Shown: positions 55,984 through 64,000 of the stretch, one piece after another
Numbering within the stretch: the first letter of the stretch is position 1
How the letters are laid out: every line of letters starts with the position of its first letter
Assembly (NCBI RefSeq): GCF_037113415.1
Contig: NZ_CP146608.1
Span: 2,624,501 to 2,688,500 of the forward strand
Direction of reading: 5' to 3'
Source of the DNA: Devosia sp. XK-2
Lineage (GTDB): Bacteria > Pseudomonadota > Alphaproteobacteria > Rhizobiales > Devosiaceae
DNA: 64,000 nt
Translations under genes and position numbers: made by a program
Notes under the pieces: model-generated
Databases searched by the model: none
What the model saw: only the letters and a program-made list of their open reading frames with translations
Told to the model about the DNA's origin: nothing

Positions 55984-56813
55984 CAGCGCAGATCCGTCAT
56001 TTCGACTTTCTCGACATCGGTGTAGTCGACATTGTCACCGGCCATGGCCCAGATGAAGGTATAGGCGCCGGTGCCCGCACCGCAATGGATCGACCATGGC
56101 GGGGAGAGGATCGCCTGCTCGTTGCGCACAATCAGGTGGCGGCTCTCATCCGGCTCACCCATTAGGTGCACCACGAAGGCGTCCGGCTTGAGATCGAAAT
56201 AGAGATAGGCCTCCATGCGGCGGTCATGCACATGGGCGGGCATGGTGTTCCACACCGAACCCGGCGCAAACTGGGTCAGCCCCACCACGAGCTGGCAGGT
56301 TTTGACACTGTCCGCATTCACATATTGGAAGATCGAACGCTCATTGGCGGTTTCATTGCTGCCCAGATCCAGCCGCTTGGCATTGCTCTTTTGCAGCAGC
56401 GTCGTTCGATAGCTGGCATGCGCTGGCGCGCTCAGCAGATAGAACTTGGCGCCCTCGCCGGCAAAAAGCACATCCTTTGCGCCCATGCCGATATAGAGCA
56501 TGTCGCGCGGCCCAACGGCATGATCGGCCCCATCGGCAGAAATCGTGCCCGCCTCACCGATATTGACCGCAATCATCTCCCGCCGGTCGAGGAAATTGGC
56601 CGTGCCGGTCGGCTTGATGGCATCGAGTTTGAGCGCGCCACCATTGGGAACGGCCCCACCCACCGCCATGCGGTCATAATGGGTATAGGTCCAGCGCACC
56701 TCGCCGGCGGCAAACAGGTCGTCGATCAGGAAATTCTCCCGCAATTCGTCCGTGCCCATGGCCGCGGCCGCGGAAGGGTCGATAGCAAAGCGAATGTCGA
56801 AATCGGTACTCAT
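55983..56813 (-). CDS. kduI: 4-deoxy-L-threo-5-hexosulose-uronate ketol-isomerase
   Basis: 276 aa, full-length KduI cupin. Metal-binding motif in TMPAHVHDRRMEAYLYFDL, second half near SPPWSIHCGAGTGAYTFIW. It isomerises the keto-uronate formed from pectin or alginate. One base overlap with kduD, 9 bases after the regulator gene. Confidence 0.93.
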   Translation of the reverse strand: MSTDFDIRFAIDPSAAAAMGTDELRENFLIDDLFAAGEVRWTYTHYDRMAVGGAVPNGGALKLDAIKPTGTANFLDRREMIAVNIGEAGTISADGADHAVGPRDMLYIGMGAKDVLFAGEGAKFYLLSAPAHASYRTTLLQKSNAKRLDLGSNETANERSIFQYVNADSVKTCQLVVGLTQFAPGSVWNTMPAHVHDRRMEAYLYFDLKPDAFVVHLMGEPDESRHLIVRNEQAILSPPWSIHCGAGTGAYTFIWAMAGDNVDYTDVEKVEMTDLR

Positions 56814-56822
56814 GAAAATGTC

Positions 56823-57563
56823 CTACTTTTTGAGGCTTTGTTCCGCCAGGCGGGCCCGATACCGCTCCTGGCTACGCGAAAGGTGATCGCGCATGGCTTC
56901 GCGCGCGCCATCGGCGTTGCGGGCCGCAATCGCGTTCAAAATGCGCCGGTGTTCTTCGTGCAATCCCGCCTGATAATCATGGGTCAACACGCTTTCGGTC
57001 CCCCATGGCGAAGCGACATCGCAAGGTATGGTACGGCTGCCCAGCGCATCGAGCACTTCAAGATAGAAGGGATTATTGGTGGCCGCAGCGATGGCCCGGT
57101 GAAAGGCGAAATCCGTTTTGCCGGTGGGATTGCCCTCGGCCAGGAGCCGGCCGAATTCATTCCACGCCTCGTGAATGGCGGCCACCTGGCTGGCACTATG
57201 CCGCTCTGCCGCAAGACCGGCAGATTCGATTTCAATCCCCATGCGCACTTCGAGCACATTGAGTGCGACGGAAATCTTGTTCGAGCCCTCGCCCGCAATG
57301 GTGCTGAACGTCGAACTCGCCTGCGCCATCACGAAGACGCCGGCACCCTGGCGCGGCTGCACCATGCCATCGGCGGCAAGCGCGGCAATCGCCTCGCGCA
57401 CCACCGTGCGGCTGACCCCGAATGTGGTGGTCAACTGGCTCTCGGTCGGCAGCTTTTCGCCCGGGCCGAATTCCCCCGCGCCGATGCGCTTGCGCAGCGC
57501 ATCGACGACCATTTCAGCCAGTTTTGGCTTGCGGTTGGGAAGGGAAAAACCAGTCACGGACAT
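56823..57563 (-). CDS. GntR/FadR-family regulator of the uronate operon
   Basis: 246 aa. Winged helix at about 15-80 (GEKLPTESQLTTTFGVSRTVVRE) and an all-alpha FadR-type sensor domain with metal-binding histidines (FAFHRAIAAATNN, EEHRRILNAI). It lies inside the operon, 4 bases after the TRAP permease gene and 9 bases before kduI, so it is autoregulated by position. The ATG at 57563 was chosen; the longer frame would run into the TRAP gene. It probably binds the CTTGTATGGAAG motif and senses a uronate breakdown intermediate. Confidence 0.87.
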   Translation of the reverse strand: MSVTGFSLPNRKPKLAEMVVDALRKRIGAGEFGPGEKLPTESQLTTTFGVSRTVVREAIAALAADGMVQPRQGAGVFVMAQASSTFSTIAGEGSNKISVALNVLEVRMGIEIESAGLAAERHSASQVAAIHEAWNEFGRLLAEGNPTGKTDFAFHRAIAAATNNPFYLEVLDALGSRTIPCDVASPWGTESVLTHDYQAGLHEEHRRILNAIAARNADGAREAMRDHLSRSQERYRARLAEQSLKK

Positions 57564-57567
57564 GGCA

Positions 57568-58848
57568 TCACCGAAACACGCCCGGCAGCCACAGCGACAA
57601 GGCGGGAATATAGGTGACCAGTGCCAGCACCAGAATGCCCGCCAGATAGAACGGCCAGACGCTGCGCATGGCAGCCCAGATCGAGATCTTGCCCACGGCG
57701 GCAGCCACGAACTGCACCGGTCCCAGCGGCGGCGTATTAAGGCCAATGCCCAGATTGAGGATCATGATCACCCCGAAATGCACCGGGTCGACGCCGAAGC
57801 TGGTGACCATGGGCAGGAAAATGGGAGTGGTGATGATGATCAGCGGCCCCATATCCATAAAGGTGCCCAATATCAGCAGGAGCACATTGATCAGCAGCAG
57901 CACCATCAGCGGGTCGGACGTGAGCTGGCCGACAAACTCGGTCAGGATTGGCGCCACCTTGAGATAGGCCATCAACCAGCCGAACGAGGCGGCCGCGCCG
58001 ATGATGAACAGCACCATGGCTGTGGTCCGCACCGCGCCAGTCACGCAATGGACGAAATTGGACCAGTTCATCGTGCGATAGACCAGCAGCGTCACCAGGA
58101 ACGCGTAGATCACCGCAATGCACGAGCTTTCCGTGGCCGTGAAGATGCCCGAGCGCACACCGCCGAAGATAATGGCAATGAGCAACAGGCCCGGGATGGA
58201 AATCAGGAAATATTGCAGGGCCTTGCTGAACCCCGGAAACGGCTCGGTCGGATAGCCGCGGCGGCGCGCAACCACATAGGCGGTGAACATCAGCGCCAGG
58301 GCCAGCAGCAGGCCCGGAATGACGCCGGCGGTGAACAGATCGGCAATCGAGATACGGCCGCCACCGGACAGCGAATAGATGATCATATTGTGGCTGGGCG
58401 GCAGCAGCAGCGCAATCAGCGCCGCCATTGAGGTGACATTGACTGCATAATCGGCACCATAGCCACGGGCCTTCATCTGCGGGATCATGATGCCGCCCAC
58501 CGCGGCCGCCTCGGCAACAGCCGAGCCCGAGATTCCACCGAAAAGGGTGGAGGCCACCACATTGACCTGGCCCAATCCGCCCCGGATATGGCCCACGACC
58601 GCCCCGGCAAAGGCGATGATCCGCGCCGCAATGCCGCCGCGCATCATCAGGTCGCCGGCGAAGATGAAGAACGGAATGGCCAGGAGCGTAAAGGGCGAGA
58701 CGCCCGAATTGAGCTGCTGGAACACCACCACAGGCGGCCGGCCCAGATAGACGATGGTGGCAAAGCTGGCAATGCCGAGGGAAAAGGCGATAGGCGTGCC
58801 CACCACCATGAGCAGGCCAAACGTGCCGAAGAGAATCCAGTATTCCAT
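57568..58848 (-). CDS. TRAP transporter large permease (DctM type)
   Basis: 426 aa with about twelve hydrophobic helices and TRAP-M motifs (FFIFAGDLMMRGGIAARII; FGGISGSAVAEAAAVGGIMI). It imports a uronate or oligo-uronate with the small permease and binding protein. 5 bases after the small permease, 4 bases before the regulator gene. Confidence 0.92.
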   Translation of the reverse strand: MEYWILFGTFGLLMVVGTPIAFSLGIASFATIVYLGRPPVVVFQQLNSGVSPFTLLAIPFFIFAGDLMMRGGIAARIIAFAGAVVGHIRGGLGQVNVVASTLFGGISGSAVAEAAAVGGIMIPQMKARGYGADYAVNVTSMAALIALLLPPSHNMIIYSLSGGGRISIADLFTAGVIPGLLLALALMFTAYVVARRRGYPTEPFPGFSKALQYFLISIPGLLLIAIIFGGVRSGIFTATESSCIAVIYAFLVTLLVYRTMNWSNFVHCVTGAVRTTAMVLFIIGAAASFGWLMAYLKVAPILTEFVGQLTSDPLMVLLLINVLLLILGTFMDMGPLIIITTPIFLPMVTSFGVDPVHFGVIMILNLGIGLNTPPLGPVQFVAAAVGKISIWAAMRSVWPFYLAGILVLALVTYIPALSLWLPGVFR

Positions 58849-58853
58849 TTTGC

Positions 58854-59381
58854 CTAGGCCTCGTTGACGGCGTGTTCGGTGGTTTCGGCATCGACCGGTT
58901 CACCGGCAAGCCTCAAAGCCATGCGCTCGGCAATGAACAGGCAGATCAGAACGCCGGACACCACGATGGGAAGATAGGTGAAGGTCTGCGGCAGGCCGAG
59001 CACGGGGATGCGTACGCCCCAGCCCCGAATGGCCAGTTCCAGCCCATACCAGACCATGCCGAAAGCGAAGGCAAAAATGGCAATGTCGCTGATACCGCGC
59101 AGCCAGGGCTTGGCACTATTGGGCAGCGCATAGAGCAGCACATCGAAGCCCATATGGAACTTCTCGCGCACGCCGACCGCGGCGCCCAGGAAAATGAACC
59201 AGCTCATGATCATGATCGAGGCGCCTTCCGTCCATGGCGGCGAGGCATTGATCACATAGCGCATGAAAACCTGATAGGCGACAACGATGGTCATGACGAC
59301 CAGGCCTGTTCCCGCAAGCCAAAGAGCGGCAGTCGATATCGCGCCAAACACGCGGCTAGCTGCCAGGAGCCCGTTTTTCAT
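58854..59381 (-). CDS. TRAP transporter small permease (DctQ type)
   Basis: 175 aa with four membrane helices and DctQ pattern (VVMTIVVAYQVFMRYVIN, SPPWTEGASIMIMSWFIFLG). The ATG at 59381 with GGGAGAA was chosen. Works with the DctM and DctP-type partners on either side. Confidence 0.9.
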   Translation of the reverse strand: MKNGLLAASRVFGAISTAALWLAGTGLVVMTIVVAYQVFMRYVINASPPWTEGASIMIMSWFIFLGAAVGVREKFHMGFDVLLYALPNSAKPWLRGISDIAIFAFAFGMVWYGLELAIRGWGVRIPVLGLPQTFTYLPIVVSGVLICLFIAERMALRLAGEPVDAETTEHAVNEA

Positions 59382-59405
59382 CGGCTCATTCTCCCAGATA
59401 AGAGC

Positions 59406-59430
59406 CCGGGCCGGCCGCAAGCCGGCCCGG
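59406..59430 (-). promoter_or_regulatory. Stem-loop between TRAP binding protein and small permease genes
   Basis: CCGGGCCGGC (59406-59415) pairs perfectly with GCCGGCCCGG (59421-59430), loop of five. It probably lets the binding protein be made in excess. Confidence 0.6.
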
Positions 59431-59439
59431 AAAATCGCA

Positions 59440-60420
59440 TCAGCCCTCAGTGGCCTGAATGCGGGCGACCAGATCCTGCAGCTTGGGATCGGTCACATAT
59501 TTTTCGTAGACCGGCTTCATCGCATCGATGAAGGGCTGCTTGTCGACCTCATTGATGGTCACGCCCAGGGCCTCAACCTTGGCCTTGGATTCGACTTCCT
59601 TGGCGGTCCAGAGCTCACGCTGATAGGCCACTGATTCCTTGGCGGCCTCGCGCATGGCGGCCTGGTCTTCGGCGCTCAGACCGTCCCAGACGATCTTGGA
59701 GACGACCAGCACTTCGGGCACCATCAGGTGCTCGTCCAGCGAATAGAACTGGGCGACTTCGGCGTGGCCGGCGGTGTCATAGCTGGGATAGTTGTTCTCG
59801 GCGCCGTCGATCACGCCGGTCTGGATGCTCGAATAAACTTCGCCATAGGGCATCGGGGTGGCATTGCCGCCCAAGGCGCCGACCATGTCCACGAAAATGT
59901 CCGAGCCCATGACACGGAATTTGAGGCCTTCCATGTCAGCAGGCGAATTGATCGGCTTCTGGCTGTTGTAGAACGAGCGGGCGCCGCCATCGTAGTAAGC
60001 CAGCGCGACCACATCCACGGCGTCGAAGGCGGCCAGGATTTCCTCGCCGATCGGACCGTCGAGCACATTGTGGAAATGCTCGGCGGAGCGGAAGATATAG
60101 GGCAGCTGCGTGACGGTCGCTTCAGGCACCTGGGTGCCGAAGGCGCCGATGGAGATTCGGTTGAGATCGATGACGCCGAACTGGGTCTGCTCGATCGTGT
60201 CGGCTTCCTGACCGAGCTGGGCCGAGTGGAACACTTCCACCGAATAGCGGCCGTCGGTTTTTTCGCTCAGCAATTCGCCGAACTTCTTGACCGCCTCGAC
60301 AGTCGGATAGCCGTCCGGATGCGTATCGGACGAGCGCAGCACCGTCTGGGCGCTGGCCGCCGAAACCATAAGTGTAGACGCGACGACGGCAGCAGCCGCC
60401 ATCTTAGGCAGATGAAACAT
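59440..60420 (-). CDS. TRAP transporter periplasmic binding protein (DctP type)
   Basis: 326 aa. Signal peptide ending ASAQ (about residue 25). DctP motifs: [40 protein letters not shown] (with the conserved Arg that binds the carboxylate), [15 protein letters not shown]. First gene of the operon dctP-dctQ-dctM-gntR-kduI-kduD-kdgF. The ligand is probably a uronate from pectin or alginate, by gene context. Confidence 0.92.
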   Translation of the reverse strand: MFHLPKMAAAAVVASTLMVSAASAQTVLRSSDTHPDGYPTVEAVKKFGELLSEKTDGRYSVEVFHSAQLGQEADTIEQTQFGVIDLNRISIGAFGTQVPEATVTQLPYIFRSAEHFHNVLDGPIGEEILAAFDAVDVVALAYYDGGARSFYNSQKPINSPADMEGLKFRVMGSDIFVDMVGALGGNATPMPYGEVYSSIQTGVIDGAENNYPSYDTAGHAEVAQFYSLDEHLMVPEVLVVSKIVWDGLSAEDQAAMREAAKESVAYQRELWTAKEVESKAKVEALGVTINEVDKQPFIDAMKPVYEKYVTDPKLQDLVARIQATEG

Positions 60421-60569
60421 AGTTGTCCTCCCAATGAGTTACTGGCAAGGGATGGGCCGGCCCGAACGCCGCTGCCACCGATGCCGCAGATGCACGGACG
60501 AGATATTCTCCCCTGATCCCAAGACCCGCAGTCGCATGTTCCAACGTCCGCGTGCCTGACGTCAATCTT

Positions 60570-60609
60570 GTATGGAAGATGAAAATCCGTGTCAACACAT
60601 CTTCCATAC
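60570..60609. promoter_or_regulatory. 12-bp inverted repeat, candidate operator of the TRAP/kdu operon
   Basis: GTATGGAAGATG (60570-60581) and CATCTTCCATAC (60598-60609), perfect arms with a 16-base spacer, about 150-190 bases ahead of dctP. The left arm belongs to the CTTGTATGGAAG word shared with uxuA. Confidence 0.55.
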
Positions 60610-60777
60610 CAGTTTCGTTTCTATGCCGCACCACGAGCTGCGCGACCGGGAATCCGGCCATATCCGAACCGGATTCGGAACACTCCCCTCCATCGATCCT
60701 GCGCCGCCTCCAGAAAGAAGATAGGACAGCAGGACCGCGTGCAGGATGACGCTATGCGTCCCCGATCAATCAGTCAA

Positions 60778-60802
60778 CATACAACTTTTGGAACGTTGTA
60801 TG
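60778..60802. promoter_or_regulatory. Inverted repeat CATACAAC-N9-GTTGTATG
   Basis: Perfect 8-bp arms. It is 358 bases from dctP and just upstream, on the plus strand, of the lpdA terminator. It resembles GntR-type palindromes and could be a remote site for the uronate regulator, or an unrelated element. Confidence 0.4.
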
Positions 60803-60833
60803 ATGACTTTTCACAAGGTACCTTCTCGGCCAC

Positions 60834-60868
60834 AAAAAACCTCCCGGAGCCGAGGCTCCGGGAGGTTG
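60834..60868 (-). terminator. Rho-independent terminator of lpdA
   Basis: Stem AACCTCCCGGAGC / GCTCCGGGAGGTT with a 4-base loop and, on the minus strand, a run of six T. It lies 40 bases after the lpdA stop. Confidence 0.88.
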
Positions 60869-60907
60869 CTCTATATGGCAAAGGGCCGTTCGCAGAACGG
60901 TCCGCGA

Positions 60908-62317
60908 CTAGATGTGGATGGCACCGTCGCCGAGCGACAGCGCGGCCTCGCGAATGGCTTCGCTCAGGGTCGGGTGCGCATGAGTGGTCCGCGCCAGATC
61001 TTCTGAGGCGCCGGAGAATTCCATCAGCGTCACCAGCTCATGGATCATCTCGCCAGCATTCTTGCCCACGATATGCGCGCCCAGCACCCGATCGGTCTCG
61101 ACATCGGCAAGGATCTTCACAAAGCCCTGCGTGGCCAGCATCGCCTTGGCGCGGCCATTGGCGGTGAAGGGGAATTTGCCGATCTTGTAATTGACGCCTT
61201 CGGCCTTGAGCTCGTCCTCGGTCTTACCCACCGAAGCCACTTCGGGATTGGTATAGACCACAGCCGGGATGCCGGCATAGTTCACATGGCCGGCCTGACC
61301 GGCCAGGATTTCAGCGACGGCAATGCCCTCGTCCTCAGCCTTATGCGCCAGCATCGGGCCGGCAATCACGTCGCCGATGGCATAGATGCCATCCACCGAG
61401 CTCTTGAAGTGGCCGTCCACACGCACCCGGCCGCGCTCGTCCAGCGCCACGCCTGCAATATCGAGACCCAGCCCTTCGGTGAACGGCTTGCGGCCGATGG
61501 CGACCAGCGCCACATCGGCGTCGAGCTCCTCGGCCTCGCCGCCCTTGGCCGCTTCCACCTTGACCTTGAGCGAGCCGTCTTCCTGCTTATCGATGCCAGC
61601 AACCTTGCTCGACAGCTTGAACTCCATGCCTTGCTTTTGCAGCATACGCTGGAATTGCCGGGCCACTTCGCTATCCATGCCGGGCAGGATGCGATCGAGA
61701 TATTCCACCACGGTCACCTGGGCACCAAGCCGCATCCAGACCGAGCCCAGTTCCAGCCCGATCACGCCCGCGCCGATAACGACGAGCTTGTTGGGAACCT
61801 GTTCCAGCGTCAGCGCGCCCGTCGAGGTGACGATCCGCTTTTCGTCGATTTCGATGCCCGGCAGATTGGCCGAAACCGAACCGCTGGCAATAACGATATT
61901 CTTGGTGGCGATTTCGGTCTGCGCGCCGGTCTGTGGCGTCACCAGCACCTTGCCCGCAGCCGGGATTGACCCGATGCCGCGGAACACGGTGATCTTGTTC
62001 TTCTTGAACAGATAATCGACCCCACCGACATTGGACGCCACGGTTTCAGACCGGTGGGTCATCATCTGCTTGAGATTGAGCTGCGGGGCGGGAATATCGA
62101 TGCCCAGCGCCTTGAAACCGTGCCCGGCCTCTTCAAACAGTTCCGAAGCATGCAACAGCGCTTTTGAGGGGATACAGCCAATGTTGAGGCAGGTGCCGCC
62201 AAGGGTCGCCCATTTTTCCACCACAGCCACCTTCATGCCCAGCTGCGCCGCGCGGATCGCGCAGACATAGCCGCCCGGGCCCGAGCCGATGATGGTAAGG
62301 TCGAATTGGTCTGCCAT
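60908..62317 (-). CDS. lpdA: Dihydrolipoyl dehydrogenase (E3)
   Basis: 469 aa FAD enzyme that reoxidises lipoyl groups of 2-oxoacid dehydrogenase complexes. FAD motif [17 protein letters not shown], redox cysteines C43 and C48 in [16 protein letters not shown] motif [15 protein letters not shown], and the C-terminal HAHPTLSE with the active-site histidine. It belongs with odhB, though LysE and a small secreted protein gene lie between. Strong terminator downstream. Confidence 0.95.
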   Translation of the reverse strand: MADQFDLTIIGSGPGGYVCAIRAAQLGMKVAVVEKWATLGGTCLNIGCIPSKALLHASELFEEAGHGFKALGIDIPAPQLNLKQMMTHRSETVASNVGGVDYLFKKNKITVFRGIGSIPAAGKVLVTPQTGAQTEIATKNIVIASGSVSANLPGIEIDEKRIVTSTGALTLEQVPNKLVVIGAGVIGLELGSVWMRLGAQVTVVEYLDRILPGMDSEVARQFQRMLQKQGMEFKLSSKVAGIDKQEDGSLKVKVEAAKGGEAEELDADVALVAIGRKPFTEGLGLDIAGVALDERGRVRVDGHFKSSVDGIYAIGDVIAGPMLAHKAEDEGIAVAEILAGQAGHVNYAGIPAVVYTNPEVASVGKTEDELKAEGVNYKIGKFPFTANGRAKAMLATQGFVKILADVETDRVLGAHIVGKNAGEMIHELVTLMEFSGASEDLARTTHAHPTLSEAIREAALSLGDGAIHI

Positions 62318-62342
62318 TGTCCTAAAGCCTCAACAGAGTTGG

Positions 62343-62975
62343 TCAGCGTTGCTGTGCCAATGCGACGCGCACAGCCAACGCCAGGAATGTAATGCCGGTC
62401 ACCCGATTAAACCACCGGCCGAACCGGAAAAAGGCCTGCCGCACCGAAGGGGTCGTAAAGAAGATCGAGACCAATGCAAACCAGGCAAAAAGCATGATGC
62501 TCATGCTGCCCACATAGACCACCTTGATCTGGCCACCGGTATGCACCGACACCAGTGAAGTGAACAGCGCCAGGAAAAACAGCACCGCCTTGGGATTGAG
62601 CAGATTGGTCAGGAAGCCCAGCGCGAAAGCGGCCATGTCGCCTTTACGCGCGGCAGCGTTGTCGGACACCTGCGGTGGTTGCGGTGGCGGACTACGAAGC
62701 GCGGCTATGGCGAGCCAGACCAGATAGGCCGCACCCGCCCATTTCAGAATGTTGAACAGCAGCAGCGACTGTCCCACGATCACACCAACGCCCAGCAGTG
62801 TGTAGGTGCCATGGACCAGGATCGAGGTGGCAATGCCCGCAGAGGTGAAGAGCGCCTCGCGCCGTCCATGCGCCACGGCTTGGCGCAGCACCATGGCAAA
62901 ATCGGCACCCGGAATGACGGCATTGATGCCGAAGGCCAGCATCAGGCCGAGAAATTCGAACCAGGGAAAGTCCAT
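62343..62975 (-). CDS. LysE/RhtB-family amino-acid exporter
   Basis: 210 aa with about six hydrophobic helices and the LysE-family start FGINAVIPGADFAMVLRQAV, plus FLTNLLNPKAVLFFLALF. It exports an amino acid or homoserine-lactone-like molecule. The ATG at 62975 was chosen over a GTG three codons upstream. Its presence between odhB and lpdA is probably by chance of gene order. Confidence 0.88.
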   Translation of the reverse strand: MDFPWFEFLGLMLAFGINAVIPGADFAMVLRQAVAHGRREALFTSAGIATSILVHGTYTLLGVGVIVGQSLLLFNILKWAGAAYLVWLAIAALRSPPPQPPQVSDNAAARKGDMAAFALGFLTNLLNPKAVLFFLALFTSLVSVHTGGQIKVVYVGSMSIMLFAWFALVSIFFTTPSVRQAFFRFGRWFNRVTGITFLALAVRVALAQQR

Positions 62976-63102
62976 CGGTGCCACCGCCGCAAAATATCGC
63001 GCTAACGGTTACACCAGCCCGCCCCATGGGGCAACGGAGCACGTCACAAGTCCCCCTGCCCAATCGGCAAGGCCTTTTGAAGGGAGGACCGAAAGGTCGC
63101 CA

Positions 63103-63555
63103 TCAGGACGCCGATATATCCTGCGCGCGCTTGAGAATGTCGGGCAATTGCCGGTCGATATCGAGCGCTTCGCTCTCGATCTGTTCGAGAAAGGCCCGGC
63201 AGAAAACATCCTTGTCGGGTGCCTGGTTGTAGGCCGTCATAATCTGGCTGCCACCATAGGTTTCGGCCGCTTTCTGCTGCCCTTCGGTGCCTCCGCCGAG
63301 CCGGGCGATAACCCGGTCGGCCAGATCGAGATAGCCGACATTGCGCAGATACCAGTTCGCGGCCGCGTCCTTATAGGCGTTGTCGAGGCCGGTGGTCTCA
63401 TAGCAATGGGTAGTCATCACCTCGACAATGGCCTTGGAGCCGTGAAACGCCATCAATTCGCCGACCAGAGCCACGTCGGCTTCGGACTGCTCCTGCGCCC
63501 AACCCGGCGTCGCAGCCGCGATCAACGCCATCCATGCGGCCAATACTGTTCTCAA
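63103..63555 (-). CDS. Secreted protein of unknown function with two cysteines
   Basis: 150 aa from a TTG start (63553-63555). Signal peptide MRTVLAAWMALIAAATPGWA ends at about residue 20. The mature part is helical and acidic with two cysteines (MTTHCYETTGL and DVFCRAFLEQI) that could form one disulfide. The TTG was chosen because AGGGAG lies 6 bases upstream and gives a good signal peptide; the longer frame does not. Family not recognised. Confidence 0.68.
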   Translation of the reverse strand: MRTVLAAWMALIAAATPGWAQEQSEADVALVGELMAFHGSKAIVEVMTTHCYETTGLDNAYKDAAANWYLRNVGYLDLADRVIARLGGGTEGQQKAAETYGGSQIMTAYNQAPDKDVFCRAFLEQIESEALDIDRQLPDILKRAQDISAS

Positions 63556-63668
63556 CACCAACTCCCTGAACGCCAATATGCGCGCCCACGCCACTATCCC
63601 TATCCGGGTCAAATCCTAACGGAACCTTACCGGGCCGTAGCCGCTCCACACACCAATCGGTGAACACG

Positions 63669-63695
63669 AAAAAGGCCCGCCGAAGCGGGCCTTTC
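63669..63695 (-). terminator. Terminator of odhB
   Basis: On the minus strand GAAAGGCCCGC / GCGGGCCTTT with a short loop and TTTTTC after it. 23 bases after the odhB stop. Confidence 0.8.
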
Positions 63696-63717
63696 AAACG
63701 CATAAATGTGGCGAGGA

Positions 63718-64000
63718 TTAGAGGTCGAGCACCAGGCGCTCGGGCGCCTCCAGGCTCTCCTTGACGCGAACGAGGAAGGTCACGGCCTCCTTGCCGTCCA
63801 CGATGCGGTGATCATAGCTCAGCGCCAGGTACATCATCGGGCGGATGACAATCTGCCCGCCGACCACGACCGGACGTTCCTGGATCTTGTGCATGCCCAG
63901 AATGCCCGACTGGGGCGCGTTGAGGATCGGCGTCGACATCAGCGAACCATAAACACCACCATTGGAAATGGTGAAGGTGCCGCCCTGCATGTCGGCCATG
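63718..64000 (-). CDS. odhB: Dihydrolipoamide succinyltransferase E2 of 2-oxoglutarate dehydrogenase, C-terminal part
   Basis: About 94 codons visible; the frame is open at the right edge. The catalytic C-terminus has [20 protein letters not shown], then [19 protein letters not shown] with the catalytic His-Asp, which marks the succinyltransferase rather than the acetyltransferase. It passes succinyl groups to CoA in the citric acid cycle. The start lies outside the window. Confidence 0.92.
   Translation of the reverse strand, partial: MADMQGGTFTISNGGVYGSLMSTPILNAPQSGILGMHKIQERPVVVGGQIVIRPMMYLALSYDHRIVDGKEAVTFLVRVKESLEAPERLVLDL

Larger units (their letters stand above)
60421..60907. promoter_or_regulatory. 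Promoter region of the TRAP/kdu operon plus lpdA terminator (487 bases)
   Basis: No gene seen. It contains the CTTGTATGGAAG word and a large inverted repeat (60570-60609), a second inverted repeat at 60778-60802, and the lpdA terminator at 60834-60868. The stretch around 60620-60770 shows nothing I can name. Confidence 0.6.

Noticed and set aside
56166..57617. Open frame of 483 codons opposite kduI and the GntR gene
   Set aside because: Antisense shadow; sense genes are tightly packed and conserved.

Overview
The window looks like chromosomal DNA from an alphaproteobacterium of the order Hyphomicrobiales (Rhizobiales), most like Devosia or a close relative. This is inferred from gene content and order, not from a database search. 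The pointers are a rhizobial-type thuR-thuEFGKAB trehalose locus, the alphaproteobacterial phyR-nepR-ecfG general stress response locus, an odhB-lpdA dehydrogenase neighbourhood, high-GC coding sequence, and several palindromic intergenic repeats of a type common in this order. I see no tRNA, rRNA, insertion sequence, prophage or CRISPR array.

Layout. 1-1355: end of a DEAD-box RNA helicase. 1786-4953: a molybdopterin reductase and its cytochrome b partner, divergent from a SigF-type ECF sigma factor and its NrsF anti-sigma factor. 4963-9730: a ThuA-like protein, a GtrA-like membrane protein, a secreted 5'-nucleotidase, a small lipoprotein, a GlsB/YeaQ protein and a repeat-rich secreted protein. 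9788-17622: thuEFGKAB with divergent thuR. 17774-23856: sulfurtransferase, NTF2-like protein, a frameshifted methyltransferase, a DnaB-like ATPase, a SorC-type regulator, and GST/DoxX/MarR. 24171-32543: a polyol ABC transporter, mannitol-type dehydrogenase and D-ribulokinase-type FGGY kinase, then a small exonuclease. 32655-39307: a three-gene transglutaminase / circularly permuted ATP-grasp / alpha-E cluster of unknown product. 39412-46480: small stress-type membrane proteins, a lipid kinase, a CHASE3-HWE histidine kinase, a Crp/Fnr regulator, a degenerate receiver, and ecfG, nepR and phyR. 46539-51852: a YdcF protein, then an amino-acid-type ABC transporter with an AstE-like deacylase. 51931-60420: a uronate/pectin-breakdown region (uxuA; kdgF, kduD, kduI, a GntR regulator and a TRAP transporter) with three unrelated genes inside. 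60908-64000: lpdA, a LysE exporter, a secreted cysteine-containing protein and the end of odhB.

Regulation is unusually readable. Sequences matching the EcfG promoter (GGAAC-N16/17-CGTT) lie in front of phyR, a 56-aa membrane protein gene, an ElaB/DUF883 gene, a DUF1328 gene and the Crp/Fnr gene, so a small general-stress regulon can be drawn by eye. A SigF-type promoter pair (GTAACC-N15/16-CGAA) lies between the sigma factor and the molybdo-reductase operon. A SorC-like palindrome lies in front of the polyol operon. A 12-bp word, CTTGTATGGAAG, is shared by the uxuA and TRAP promoter regions. All four solute-binding-protein genes are followed by a GC-rich stem-loop before the permease gene.
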